DNA from: Chondrosia reniformis
Taxonomy: Eukaryota > Porifera > Demospongiae > Chondrillida > Chondrillidae
Reading direction: 5' to 3'
NCBI GenBank assembly: GCA_947172415.1
Contig: OX359199.1
Span: forward strand, 5,081,384 to 5,145,383
DNA: 64,000 nt
Under the pieces are notes generated by a model. It worked only from the letters and a program-made list of their open reading frames with translations, had not been told where the DNA came from and ran no database searches. The translations under genes and the position numbers were made by a program. Within the stretch, counting starts at the first letter, position 1. Every line of letters begins with the position of its first letter. Positions 47,948 to 59,196 of this stretch are shown here, piece after piece.

Positions 47948-50689
47948 ATGATCTCAAGATTGCGGCGCTGGTGCAGGAAGCGTTCACATCGCTTTCTAGT
48001 GGTGCTCGTCTCTGCAGTGGCCTTATTGCTGGTAACTGTAATAGTGGGGCTATTGCTAACCTTTCTACGTGGGATACACCTGACTATTCCCTCAGGTAAG
48101 CGGAGAACGACTTTCGTATCAACTGTTGTCACTTTGCTGGAATGCACCCAGCAGCCGACTCCTATGTCTATTGTGGTCACTTGTAGGACACGTAACTAAG
48201 CCTCCAACAGTCGTAACCATCAATAACATCACCAACTTCACCTCAGACGATATAAACGGCTCCGTTATTGTGCCCAATGTAAAGGAAGATTACATCGAGA
48301 GGCCGCTTGAAGGTACTTATCTCCAGTCGTCATTCATCACAATGGAGAACTTTTAATTATATTACTTACAATTATTACACAGGTGGTTTTACAGACGAGT
48401 AAGTATACAGTATATACAGATCTATATAAGTATTATATACTGTATTATATATATCATTCTGAGACAACAGATTAAATTAGTAGTTGTATTATATGGACAT
48501 GTATTCAGTATATATATACCTAGAAGTAGGGATATATATGTATATACGTACATACATACGTGACATTTTCCTATGTATTATTTGTATGTGGTACTTCTCT
48601 TTATACAGAGTACCAGTGCTCAGTCCTTTCAAAATGGCAGACCATGTACTTCCCTCAGAATTTGATCTACTCAACTAATAATTCCACTCCTTTGAATCAC
48701 CTTTCACTTTATCAATGCCCCATCTCGTCATGCCAGGGTCTCCCTCCCTGCTCCCCAGAGCAGCCATGTTGCTGTCAGGCAGACTTGACACTGACACTGA
48801 CACATTTACTCAGTAGTAGACACATCACCTCTCTCTTTGGAAACCAAACGCTGCCCTTCTCCTTTGGAATAGATGAACCACTCTCCTGTAGTTGTCAAAG
48901 TTGTTCAAAGATTCAGTTTGAGTTGGTAGGTCATGTTTTGGACAATTTAGGTCTACCTGTAGAGATGGCTGCAGTGCAATTGGATGGATTTGGGTTGGTT
49001 TTTACAGAAGAAGATGGACTTTTTGCTTTCAGACTCAATGGCTCTCTGACCTCTGTTTCCTTGGCAGTAAGAGCTGCTGGATTTAAATCACTTACCTACA
49101 ATGTTACAATACAGCCTGGAGTACAAAGATATCGCATCTTTAATATTATAATGCATCCAGAAACAACCTCTATACAACAAATTTCCCAACATTCAAGTGA
49201 ATACTCAATTTTAATTACAGTGGATCCATCTGGTCAATTTAGTGCCACAATTTTAGAAGAAAAGCTATTGAATAGTAGTAGCAATTCCTTGAATCTACCA
49301 AGACATCTCTACAGGACTTTCTTGTCCAGTGGATTTGCGATTTTATTCACATTCCAAAGCAGCCAGCCCATAGAGTCCATAATAACTATTATAGAGACCC
49401 CTTCCCTCATGTACCCTTATACAGGGATAACCCTGGGAAATCCCCTTCATCTTTTTTACAGCTCAGGAGAACAGCTGATTAAGCAAATCAATCTTTTTAA
49501 ATTAATGCTTCTTGTACAGATTTCTGGGAAATTAGTACCTTTGAAGGAAGTTCTGCAAGATGAAAATGTAAGCTATAATCTAGATTTCTTACAAATGCTC
49601 TCCCCAAACAAGACTATACAGTTATACAATTCATACAAGAACTCTTATATTTCATTATTGCCTGAAAATATTGACTCAAGTTCAAATGGTAGTCAATTAG
49701 CGATTCTATTGAATTCCAGAAATGGCAGAGGTTATCAGAAAAGACAAGAGATCTCAGCGGACGACTCCCAAGCCATAATAACCAGAGCTACTGAACCACT
49801 ATCGGAATATCTCCTAGTTGGCTATACCCTACCGACCTGCTATGTTCCCATTCGTACCTTCAGTGACACAAGTTTTATAACTGAAACCTACAACATCACT
49901 TTGTATGCAGTAATCCTCCACAATAAACAAGTTGTATCTGTCAGCAATGGAGTATCTCCAACCTGCCTTCCACTACCTTGTCCAGCCGAGCCAATGAGTA
50001 CTGAGACATACTCTGTCCATATATCAGCTCTTCATTCTACTGGTCTACACTTACAGGAAGCAGTAATCCAAATAGACATTATCTCTGCATCCAAGTTATT
50101 ATATTCAGATGCTGAGTTGTGCCACCAAGTTGGATTATCAGCGACAGATCCATCATACTTTGTATACTTCTCAGATCCCGCTCCTCTGACACAGCCCTGG
50201 GCTCCCATCTCTCCTCCGGTTTTCATGGATGCATCATCTGTAAAATCTCCACCTTTTTGTTTTCTAGGCATAGCTTTGGTTTACTGCAGGGCCAGTGAAT
50301 ATAGAGTATTTCTAGCGAGCCATGCAAGTGGTGAGATTAGTTCTGCATCTTCAGGATCTCTGGAAGAAGTGGACCTCGTGTCCTCAACTGATTATTGTGA
50401 GGAAAAACTGTCATTTTGCTTGCCCTTTGCCTGCTCATCTGATGTAACACTACTGTCTGAAATATGGCTGCCCACAGCACCATCAAACACAGTGGAGGCC
50501 TGTCGACCAGAATGGAATATCTCTTTACATGAAGGTGCTTCATACAACTTGCAGGATGGAAGCCTAATGCTGAATTGGGATAGCCTATCAATCAGTGAAT
50601 CCGTTTTTTCTTCCACTAGTCAACTAATAGCATACATCCACTGTATTAACTCTAGTCCTATTGATATTTCTTTCAATTGTATTGAATAG
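47948..50689 (+). CDS. Type II membrane protein with carboxypeptidase-regulatory-like domain
   Basis: Three exons: 47948-48095, 48187-48312 and 48609-50689, about 780 residues. The N-terminus has a basic cytoplasmic start (R-L-R-R-W-C-R-K-R) followed by a long hydrophobic segment (F-L-V-V-L-V-S-A-V-A-L-L-L), so a single-pass type II protein with an extracellular C-terminus is expected. An early Cys-rich region (C-P-I-S-S-C-Q-G; C-C-C-Q) precedes a beta-sandwich motif with G-H-V-L-D, V-Q-L-D-G-F-G-L-V-F-T-E-E-D-G-L-F-A-F, A-A-G-F, as in carboxypeptidase regulatory-like domains and CILP-type matrix proteins. Many N-x-S/T sites support extracellular exposure. The remaining 450 residues are unrecognised. 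Joining exons 2 and 3 directly rebuilds a Glu codon; an apparent 16-base exon at 48383-48398 breaks the frame. Confidence 0.65.
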
Positions 50690-50957
50690 TAACTATTTAT
50701 CACTTTTAAATATTATAAAATGGTCAGCCATGTATATATAATAAACAAATGTTAATTTTATTTTCAGAAGTGAAATGAATTTAGCTGAGCTGTTGAACTA
50801 CACTAAAAATGTTTTAGAAGTCCTTGCTTGTCTATCAGTGGGTCCTGCCATTTTGACTCCATCCTCCAGGAAGATGTGATTGGAGTACTGATGGAGACTC
50901 CTGTAGCAGAAACACATTTGGTGGTAATATTCAGCAATGGAGAACACTTCAATATTA

Positions 50958-53900
50958 TTACCCCTTGTTACGTTTCTCTTTGATCTGTTCTCGTAGCCTT
51001 GCAGCAACCTCAGCCCTTCTTCTTGTCTAAACTCAAGGATACAGAGTATGTATATCAGACACTGGTATGGGTATTTCCCCTCTGGCTGGGGGCTTCCCAA
51101 ATAAAGCAAAATACAGTATTAAGAGTGTAAAATACATATCTCATATATATAGATAGCCATCCACAGCCTATAATAATTTTATGAAGTGAAATGGATACAA
51201 ATATGTTCATAACTGACATCTTGCATTTCTCTTTCCTTTGCAATTTTGTATCTCTTGTATTTCATATCTTCCTCCTGCACCTTTTCTTTCAGTTGCCTCA
51301 ACTTAGCTTCCTCGCTATCTTTAACCTGTTGATAGTTTTGCATTCTCTCCACAAGATGGTCAACTTGCAACTCCTTTACACGCAGTCTCTTCTCCTCCAT
51401 ATTCCTTTTTGCTAGCAAGTCTGCCTTTTCCATGCACTAGGAAACATGAAAGAAGTAATATCTGCACTTACAGATAATGTATCTATTACTTTCTGATGCT
51501 CTTTCATTATCTCTTCCTGCCACTTTTCTGATACCTCCCTTGAAAGTTTAACATTTTCTTGAACCCTTTGTGTAAGCTTCCTTTCCCTGGTTCTATAAAT
51601 ATGACATGTACAAGGCATTGAGAGCAATATAGGCAGTCAGTAAGTCTCGCCGGGTAGTTAACCCTGACATTATTAAATTTCATGTTACAGTTGCACAAGT
51701 GTGGTTAATGCAATGCTCTAAATGTGGTACAAAGTGGTATAATAACGTTATAGTATTGTCAAAACAATATTTATAAAATAAATTTTGTAACTACAAAGAG
51801 CAGCTTCACTTTTCATATTTGTTAATAACATGACTAAAACTTGTTTGTACTGTAGTTAGTACGTGAGTAGACACTAGCAATCAGACCCAGATGATTAGTT
51901 CAACTAACCTTTTTTGTCTCAATTGCTCAAAACGTAGTGCCATCTGCTGTGTTAATCTCCTCTGTATTTCTTTATCTTTTAGCTGCACAGCTAGATTGAG
52001 GAGCTCTTGTCCACTTTCCTCTTCCTTGGCTCTCTCTTTGAATCTCATCTCGAATAACACGCGATCTGTAGTATTCTTAACCTGAAGCCCAAACATATGA
52101 CGTAATCTACGACATACTCCATCCACCCACTAATGTATGAGTACATGGACATATTAAAACAGACTGACTTGTCTCCTTATTTGCTGCTGTCGTTCTAGAA
52201 GCATCTTATTGCTTTCTACTTGGTCTGTAGTCTTGGCAATCTGCTCTTCCAATCTCCTCCTCTCCAACTCCTCAGTGAAACTCAAGACTGCTTTCTGTTC
52301 TTCCTGAGAAGTAAACAACTTTAAATTGACAAATTTCCTAGCAATGCTCTGTGAATTATAATGTTTGATAATGAAACCACAACCATCTGTATAAAAACCT
52401 AATGTAATCAAAGTATTGTAACAGTTAACAAATGAACCCAGGACAAATGGCTATAAGCTTCAGATACTCAACCACATGGCTATAAGTTTCAGATACTCAA
52501 CTACATGGCTATAAGCTTCAGGTACTCAACCACATGGCTATAAGCTTCAGGTACTCAACCACATGGCTATAAGCTTCAGGTACTCAACCACATGGTTACA
52601 GCTACCACAACTCCACCCCAATTCTCATAATATCCATCGACTGATTGGCTAAGGGCTAAAACTAGCTGGTCAACATTTCCTGTGGGAGGAGCTAACCATA
52701 GCTGGAGGCCAAAGGGGACGGACAGGCTCTATGTATACAATCAGCTTCACATGCAATAAACCTGTGAGATCTTTTTCTCCTTTTCCTTTTTCTTCTTGGC
52801 AATCATGTGTTCCTCTTTGAGTCGATCTTGTCTGTCCTTCCCAACTGTCCATTTCTCCCATGCTGCCTTGCTGGCTGCCTTCTTTTCTTTGGTGCATTCT
52901 CTTTCATGGAACTTTAACAGGCTCTGTGCTCTATTCATCTACAGTAGATATCATTAACAGTAGTCTAACCTTTATTGTGAAACATTAGCTCACATGTGTA
53001 TCATAACCTGTTTCTAATGGAACCCTAATACAATGAAATGTGTATGTTTATTAACATGTAATATTGACTAATTTTAGTTTAAGGATTTCTTCTGACTGCC
53101 TCAAAGTTATCTTTTTGAAGGGTCATCTGTGACTATGAGCATCTAGAAACAATTTGTTAAGTCTGAAGAGATAAAACTTCCAATCATAAAAGACTTACCG
53201 AAATGTGTTTCTAGATGCTCAAAAGGTCAAAAGATAATATTTTTTGGAATGTGGTGTTCTTGATTGTTCATGTACCTGGTCTCTATCCTGCTGCTGTTTA
53301 GCTGCTAAATACTTCTGATGAGCTTTGTAAGCCTGTTCCTTTTCCCTTTCCTTCCGTTCCTTCTCCTCCACCCAACACTGCCGTGCTCTCAGCTGGAGAA
53401 GCTCAGTCTCTCTCTCATCCTCCAACTTGGCACTCAGTGCCTGCAGCAGTTTGCTGTCCTGCAAGTCAGTCAGAGAAATTAAAATGGCAGCAGGTGAAGA
53501 AGAATGATTGAATGTTTTAACACTGGAGACAAAGAGAACTTAATTGAGTGATAAACTTGTCATTCTATTGTAAGCTATTGGCCAATGTCCATCTGTATGT
53601 ACCTCTTTTAGTAGTTCAAATTGTGACACAGATTGAGCAGAAGGTAAACTTGTCTTCCTTTTAGCTACTGCAGTACAGCAGCCAGAGAGCTTGTGATGGC
53701 TGGATGATTTCTTCCTCAATTCCTTCTTAGCCAATCTCTTCCACTCTTCCTGTGCTTGCTTCAATTTTTCTAAGTACAGTTTTGCGACACATGATATCAA
53801 TATTTGTATGGTTATGTTTTCTTCTAACCTAATCTAGTTATCTCATAGTGCTGAAACATTTGTTTCAATTGCTCTTTAGAAAGATGTCCGGTGGCTGGAT

Positions 53901-54229
53901 CGTTACAGAAGTCTTCTAGATTCTTCGGAAGCAGTTCTGATGGCTAAACACAATTACATGCAAGAGGTCCAACCTTAAAACACAACTCATATAGACTCAC
54001 TTTAATCTTTAGTTTGGCGCACGCTCGAAGAGAACGAGGACTAGTCAAGATGTATTTGCTAGTCTGGAAGGCTTTATTTGTGAAATTAAACAAATCTTGT
54101 TTATATTGTTCTGAAGATAAAATAATTAACATTCATAAAACAAATTGTAGAAGAGCTGAATCTTATGCACGTAACCAGTAAAATTTAGTTTTGCCATATC
54201 AAGCTACTAATTAACTGACCATCAGCCAT
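50958..54229 (-). CDS. CCDC177/CCDC185-like coiled-coil protein
   Basis: About eleven exons. Exon 1 is only M-A-D-G (54229 to about 54220). The next (about 54115-54003) has L-T-S-P-R-S-L-R-A-C-A-K-L-K-I, and the following (about 53943-53830) K-P-S-E-L-L-P-K-N-L-E-D-F, a motif I associate with CCDC177 and related proteins. The rest is Lys/Glu/Gln/Arg-rich helix: exons near 53800-53605, 53465-53275, 52938-52765, 52310-52170, 52080-51905, 51600-51475, 51435-51225 and a last exon ending R-L-R-E-Q-I-K-E-K-R-N-K-G at 50958. The high charge predicts a long single alpha-helix or coiled coil. Function is unknown. The start codon lies only 24 bases from the divergent TDP2 copy. Confidence 0.7.
52462..52590. 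repeat. 29-bp minisatellite in CCDC177-like intron
   Basis: About five copies of CCACATGGCTATAAGCTTCA plus GGTACTCAA, with a TTTCAGATACT variant in the first copies. Confidence 0.85.
53106..53237. repeat. Short inverted-repeat element (MITE-like) in CCDC177-like intron
   Basis: A perfect 15-base inverted pair, GAGCATCTAGAAACA (53137-53151) against TGTTTCTAGATGCTC (53206-53220), with further imperfect pairing outward (TTATCTTTTTGA against TCAAAAGATAAT). The outer sequence resembles the hairpin at 47003-47048. Confidence 0.65.
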
Positions 54230-54253
54230 CTTGAAATTCCCGCTCAATGCAAG
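54230..54253. promoter_or_regulatory. 24-base gap between divergent start codons
   Basis: The CCDC177-like start (54229, minus) and the broken TDP2 start (54254, plus) are nearly adjacent. A shared core promoter cannot fit outside both 5' leaders, so transcripts would overlap at their 5' ends, unless the TDP2 copy is silent. Confidence 0.5.
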
Positions 54254-55108
54254 ATGGAATGTGGGGTCGTAAACGCAGCAATGGGTAACAGAGCCTGCGA
54301 GCCCGAAGGTGGTCCAACCACAGAAAATGGTCAGCTAACGTTATTATCGTGGAACATTGATGGCTTAGATACTAATAAGACTCAAGCACGAGCATCAGCC
54401 GTGGTTGCAACAATTAACGACTTGCTTCCCGACGTCATCTTTATTCAGGAAATTATACCCTTGACTTGGGACATACTGAAGGGCGGGTTACAGTCTACAT
54501 ACCACTGTATTAGAGCCAATTCTAGGTCAAGATACTATCATGGAATTTTTATAAGAAAGGTAAAATATATCAGCATGCATATGAGGGATGGGTTTCAGTC
54601 AATAAATTTTCCACAGTCAAAGATGGGTTGACATCTGCTTCATCAGAGAATCTTGCTGCATGGTATTCCAGTTAATCTGTACACTGCTCATTTGGAGAGC
54701 TATGAATGAGACAGACCAGAGCGTATGAACCAGCTAGCTCAGGCCTTCCAAGAGATGAGTAAATGTCACAGCAGAGGGGAATCAAGCCTCTTTGGAGGGG
54801 ATACAAATGTTGTGTCTGATGAGGTGGAGTGTGTAGGAGTACCTGAGAGCAGTGTGGATGTCTGGGAATGTTGCGGTTCAGAAGAATCTACTAAATGGAC
54901 CTGGGACATGGAAGCTAATGATAATCATAAATTGCCACCTTTGAAAAGGAGACTTGATCGACTATTTCTGTGCCAGCCGGAACCAAAAAGAATCCATCCT
55001 CTTTCATTTAAAATAATTGGCAACCAAAGAATTGAAGGCGTCCATTGTTTTCCAAGTGATCACTGGGGAATATTTTGTACATTTAACATCAGCTCAGTTC
55101 AGATGTAA
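54254..55108 (+). pseudogene. TDP2: TDP2 copy with two in-frame TGA codons
   Basis: A single-exon copy of tyrosyl-DNA phosphodiesterase 2, which removes topoisomerase II adducts from DNA 5' ends. The frame stays the same from 54254 to 55108 but is interrupted by TGA at 54628-54630 and again at 54708-54710. Alignment with the intact neighbour puts the first TGA at the Arg of L-R-H-L-L-H-Q, so CGA to TGA is likely; the second falls in the S-K-D-E-R stretch. Catalytic blocks around the breaks survive: S-W-N-I-D-G-L, I-Q-E-I, A-H-L-E-S, G-G-D-T-N and S-D-H-W-G. There is no frameshift, so decay is recent or the codons are tolerated. Most likely a young pseudogene; stop-codon recoding is a remote alternative. 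Confidence 0.85.
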
Positions 55109-55565
55109 CAGAGAAACCTCTTGAAATAATAACATTACAAAAATATTCTGGGATGCATTATCCGTTTGTAAATTAGCAATATTGATATATATTTTCTGTA
55201 TTTTGTAAATGCTGCGATTAAACCATAGATGATCTAATCATGATGGTTACTATTTGAAAACTTTCACTTACAGAATTGAATCAGTGGTCTATGGTCACTC
55301 ATGGGACCATTGCGCAATGCATGTGAATCAGCAGGTCACATGATTAACAGATGACCTGCATAACCATATGGTATGATCATCTGCCATCAATCCCATCAAT
55401 GTCATGAGCAGATGTGTGTTTGGGTATCTATAGAGGAAAACCCTTCTTATATTAGCTTTGTTTGTAGGTGCATGTAGCTACATTCATTTGCTATAACAAG
55501 TGAATGATAGACACAAAATAATGACACATGCACGACGTTTATACACAAACTACATGTGGATCAAA
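55109..55565. other. Spacer between TDP2 copies
   Basis: No gene. A partly self-complementary region around 55330-55390 (GATGACCTGC and CATATGGTATGATCATCTG) is visible. The promoter of the intact copy should be here. Confidence 0.45.
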
Positions 55566-56384
55566 ATGGCGGCAGCTTCAGTTTCCTCAAGCTCGAGCCA
55601 TAATTACGGATTTTCTTTATTGTCTTGGAATATTGATGGACTGGATGCACGAGATTTAAAAGTAAGAACTTCGACTGTTATTTCAGTCATTAAAAACTTA
55701 CTTCCAGACGTTCTCTATCTGCAAGAAATAGTCCCAACTACATGGGAGATTCTAAACAGTGGCCTAGGTTCCATCTATGAATGTCGCTGCGCCAACCATG
55801 AACTGCCCTATTTTCATGGCGTGTTTATTCGAAAAAGCAAACGCATAATTATCAGTGATTCGATGCAGATAGCAAAATTTCCCCACTCGCAGATGCTACG
55901 TCACCTGTTGCACCAGAAGGTTCGGATTGATGGGCACGTCGTCCATCTTCTGACCAGCCACCTGGAGAGCATGAAGGCCTCCAAAGACGAACGAAAGAAC
56001 CAGTTATCCCAATGCATCGAAGAGATTTTAAAATGTACGACTCGCGATGAAGTCAGCATATTTGGAGGTGATCTGAACATCCGAGATGAAGAAGTTGATG
56101 CAGTGGGGTTGCCAGAGGGTTGTGCTGATGTGTGGGTGATGCTAGGGTCCAACCCGGAGCACCAGTGGACATGGGACACCAGTGCTAATAACAACTTAAT
56201 GGTGAAGTACAAGGCAAAATGCAGGTTTGACCGTCTCTACCTCAGTCAGCCCCCAAAGTCAAAAACAAAGATTACACCAACCTCACTAAAACTGATTGGA
56301 AAAGATAAAATTGAAAAGATTGAGAGGTTTCCAAGTGACCACTGGGGAGTATTGGCATCCTTTGAGATCATAAAAGAAACATGA
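55566..56384 (+). CDS. TDP2: Tyrosyl-DNA phosphodiesterase 2, intact copy
   Basis: Single exon. I prefer the Met at 55566 (M-A-A-A-S-V-S) in context AAAATGG over the upstream in-frame codon at 55500; this gives 272 residues, mostly catalytic domain. The endonuclease/exonuclease/phosphatase fold is complete: S-W-N-I-D-G-L (Asn), L-Q-E-I (Glu, metal), T-S-H-L-E-S (His region), G-G-D-L-N-I-R-D (Asp) and S-D-H-W-G (Asp-His). The N-terminal UBA domain of vertebrate TDP2 is absent. It removes 5'-phosphotyrosyl adducts left by topoisomerase II. The gene converges on RPA3, with an AATAAA at 56446-56451. Confidence 0.93.
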   Translation: MAAASVSSSSSHNYGFSLLSWNIDGLDARDLKVRTSTVISVIKNLLPDVLYLQEIVPTTWEILNSGLGSIYECRCANHELPYFHGVFIRKSKRIIISDSMQIAKFPHSQMLRHLLHQKVRIDGHVVHLLTSHLESMKASKDERKNQLSQCIEEILKCTTRDEVSIFGGDLNIRDEEVDAVGLPEGCADVWVMLGSNPEHQWTWDTSANNNLMVKYKAKCRFDRLYLSQPPKSKTKITPTSLKLIGKDKIEKIERFPSDHWGVLASFEIIKET

Positions 56385-56445
56385 AACACAAATTCATTAA
56401 TGATAGATATCATTCCTTGTAACTAAAAGTTATTTGTTCAATTTA

Positions 56446-56451
56446 AATAAA
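56446..56451 (+). terminator. Polyadenylation signal, TDP2
   Basis: AATAAA 62 bases after the TDP2 stop and 19 bases before the RPA3 stop on the other strand, so the 3' ends of the two transcripts probably overlap. Confidence 0.6.
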
Positions 56452-56469
56452 GATGTCTGCATGCAAAAA

Positions 56470-59196
56470 TTACACTTTTCCCTGGGGGAAGTAAGCTGGG
56501 AACTGCTGACTCAGCTTTACAGCTTCATCGTAGTTGTTCAGATCTAGAGAAGGCAAACATTTAAACAACAAATTATAAACGGAATTATTTACTCTTTGGT
56601 CCCCAACTTGTATATGTTGTACATATAACAATACAGTGGAAGGAGTGTCTACTGTAAATCTTAGTAATGTACTGGTCAAAGAAAGTGAAAATAACCAACT
56701 TCTAAGACTTGTATACCGGGAAGAGTATTAACAGAGAAAGTACATAGATTCCCTTTGAAGTTAGCATGTATCTAATTTTAACTCTTAGATACTGTAGGAA
56801 ATCTGTCATCATTCTTTGAAGAAGATCTTTTTAATGGAACGTTTCCTTGAATAAATGTGCTATCTGTCACATCAGTCAAGGAAGCGTTTTAACTTAAACC
56901 AATGAACGTAGTGCATAAACATTTAAGTTACAGAAGGATGGGTGGGTGGAAGGGTGGATGGGTGGATGGGTGGAAGGGTGAATGGGTGGATGGGTGAATG
57001 GGTGGATGGGTGGAAGGGTGGATGGATGGGTGGGGATAGACAGGCAGTTGATAGCTACTATTACCAAAATCTGATCCAAAACAAACTATTCTTTCAACAG
57101 TCAGTGAACAATCATATTCCACTCTTCCTATGATCTCGATAAATGGAGTTAGTGGCTCACTCTATCAAGGAGACAGAGAGAGAGAGAGAGAATTTGTTAT
57201 AAACACTAACAATAATAGAGTATAACATGATCAACACTACCAAAGTAGTTTAACCAGGTCAATGGAGGAGACAGGTCAATGGAGGAGATAGGTCAATGGA
57301 GGAGACGGGTCAATGGAGGAGACAGGTCAATGGAGGAGACAGGTTAATGGAGGAGACAGGTCAATGGAGGAGACAGGTCAATGGAGGAGACAGGTCAATG
57401 GAGGAGACAGGTTAATGGAGGAGACAGGTCAATGGAGGAGACAGGTTAATGGAGGAGACAGGTCAATGGAGGAGACAGGTCAATGGGGGAGACAGGTTAA
57501 TGGAGGAGACAGGTCAATGGAGGAGACAGGTTAATGGAGGAGATAGGTCAATGGAGGAGACAGGTCAATGGAGGAGACAGGTTAATGGAGGAGATAGGTC
57601 AATGGAGGAGACAGGTTAATGGAGGAGATAGGTCAATGGAGGAGACAGGTCAATGGAGGAGATAGGTCAATGGAGGAGATAGGTCAATGGAGGAGATAGG
57701 TCAATGGAGGAGACAGGTCAATGGAGGAGATCTCAGGAGGTCACTGTTATAGAATTTATAATACAAACAATACAATATAATACAACACAATGTAATGCAA
57801 TACAATACGATCAATAAAGTGTTTACATAAATAAGTTACTAAATAAATCTACTATACAAATCAATGTAAGAGGTATATGCATGACAACAGATTTCATTAA
57901 GGAATAAGTTAATCCCCTATGGGATTGTACATCAGTGTTTCCTTGTTATTCGGCCTTCATTTTAATTAACCGTTCACCATGACCTTGTACACAAGCTGTC
58001 ATGCAGGATAGATACCACATAGGTGCAAATGAATACATACAAGTACATAACAAACAGTCTCAGATTGTGTTGTTTAAATGACTGTCAAGCCCTAGTAAGA
58101 TTTCACAGTTTGGCAACTGGAACAACTGTTTACTGTTTACTCCAGTTATGGTAGTCTAAATGTAAAATGGTAATGTAATTAACTAAAGAAGTGAATTGAT
58201 CAATTCACAAGATAACTGACTAATAAACAATTTCTTAGTTTACACTTCTAAAATAGGCATTAATTCTCTCAAAACATCTCTTAATTCTTTTATCAACTTG
58301 ATTAACTTGATAACAAGTTTAAAAGAATTTCCAAAGGCATGCTAAAAATATGATAGTAGTTCCACTTAATGTTAAAGTAATCATTTTATTAAATTACTAT
58401 AGGAAATAGACAAACATCTTTTGACTAAGTGTTATCTCAGTGACGGACTATTCTGTATTAGATTGAATACAGTGATAAACTCTATCATGTTACAGTGACA
58501 TGGTCAGTCTTGTTGGTCATCAATCAAAGGCTTATTAACAGTAAACAATTTTTCTATATACACACATCAAGTGAAGTATAATTACTAAATTAACTACACT
58601 ATTTTGCTAATGAGATATAGTTAGGGGAATGACTCCACTTAAGGTACTGACTGTTAGATAGCAGATATCTTTTTGTTGGCCATTTATTTCAATATTCACT
58701 TTGTTATTGGGTAGGACCTTGCAGGGGTCACTGAGCAAGCAAACCAGCTCAAAAACATTCTGTACTAAACCTCTCCCTTATATGGCTCTTTTTGTTTATG
58801 GGTTACTGAAGAAATGTTCATGCATTGCTAGTAGAAGTAGGTAGCAAGCCAAATTCCAGGAAAATTATAATTATGTACGGAATTAGGAAGAGCTTGTTAA
58901 GAACAGACCATTTCTTACAACAAGCTACATCAGCTAGGGTGTACAGGCGCCATTTGACTCACTAAAGGCTGCATCAATTTTCCCACCAACTGCTGTCCAT
59001 CACACGTCTCCAATCTCAGCGAGGTGCCTCCTTCCAGCTACAAGGACAGTGCAGACCTCTTTCATAACCAATACATTCAGCTACATGCATTAAGAGACCT
59101 CACCCCGAGGTACTTTGCTGCTGTGGCTATTGTCCTTCCAGTGTATTTAGGTAGCATTGAACCATTCACACGAGGGGCAGACTGCTCTCCCGCCAT
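56470..59196 (-). CDS. RPA3: Replication protein A 14 kDa subunit
   Basis: Four exons: about 59196-59104 ([15 protein letters not shown]), about 59037-58965 ([14 protein letters not shown], ending M-Q-P-L), about 57160-57057 ([14 protein letters not shown]) and about 56545-56470 ([11 protein letters not shown] ... [10 protein letters not shown]). Together they form one OB fold of about 110 residues, the usual RPA3 length. RPA3 joins RPA1 and RPA2 in the trimer that coats single-stranded DNA in replication and repair. The conserved P-R-x-N-x-x-M-L start and Y-N/D-E-A-V-K end support the call. Intron 2 is 1.8 kb, very long for this window, and holds a large minisatellite. Confidence 0.88.
56937..57030. 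repeat. GGATGGGT-type repeat in RPA3 intron
   Basis: Imperfect 8- and 12-base units (GGATGGGT, GGAAGGGT) in the last RPA3 intron. Confidence 0.8.
57255..57732. repeat. 17-bp minisatellite, about 28 copies, in RPA3 intron
   Basis: Unit CAATGGAGGAGACAGGT with CAGGT/TAGGT and GGTC/GGTT variants. A long open frame on the plus strand is due only to the repeat. Confidence 0.95.
57733..58960. other. RPA3 intron, remainder
   Basis: AT-rich intronic sequence between the minisatellite and RPA3 exon 2. No exon, RNA gene or element recognised. Confidence 0.5.

Noticed and set aside
48383..48398. Candidate 16-base exon in the type II membrane gene
   Set aside because: It has AG and GTAAGT borders, but including it shifts the frame of the last exon; direct joining of 48312 to 48609 restores the frame.
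57313..57534. Plus-strand open frame of [11 protein letters not shown] repeats
   Set aside because: 17-bp minisatellite within the RPA3 intron; it stays open only because no unit contains a stop in that frame.
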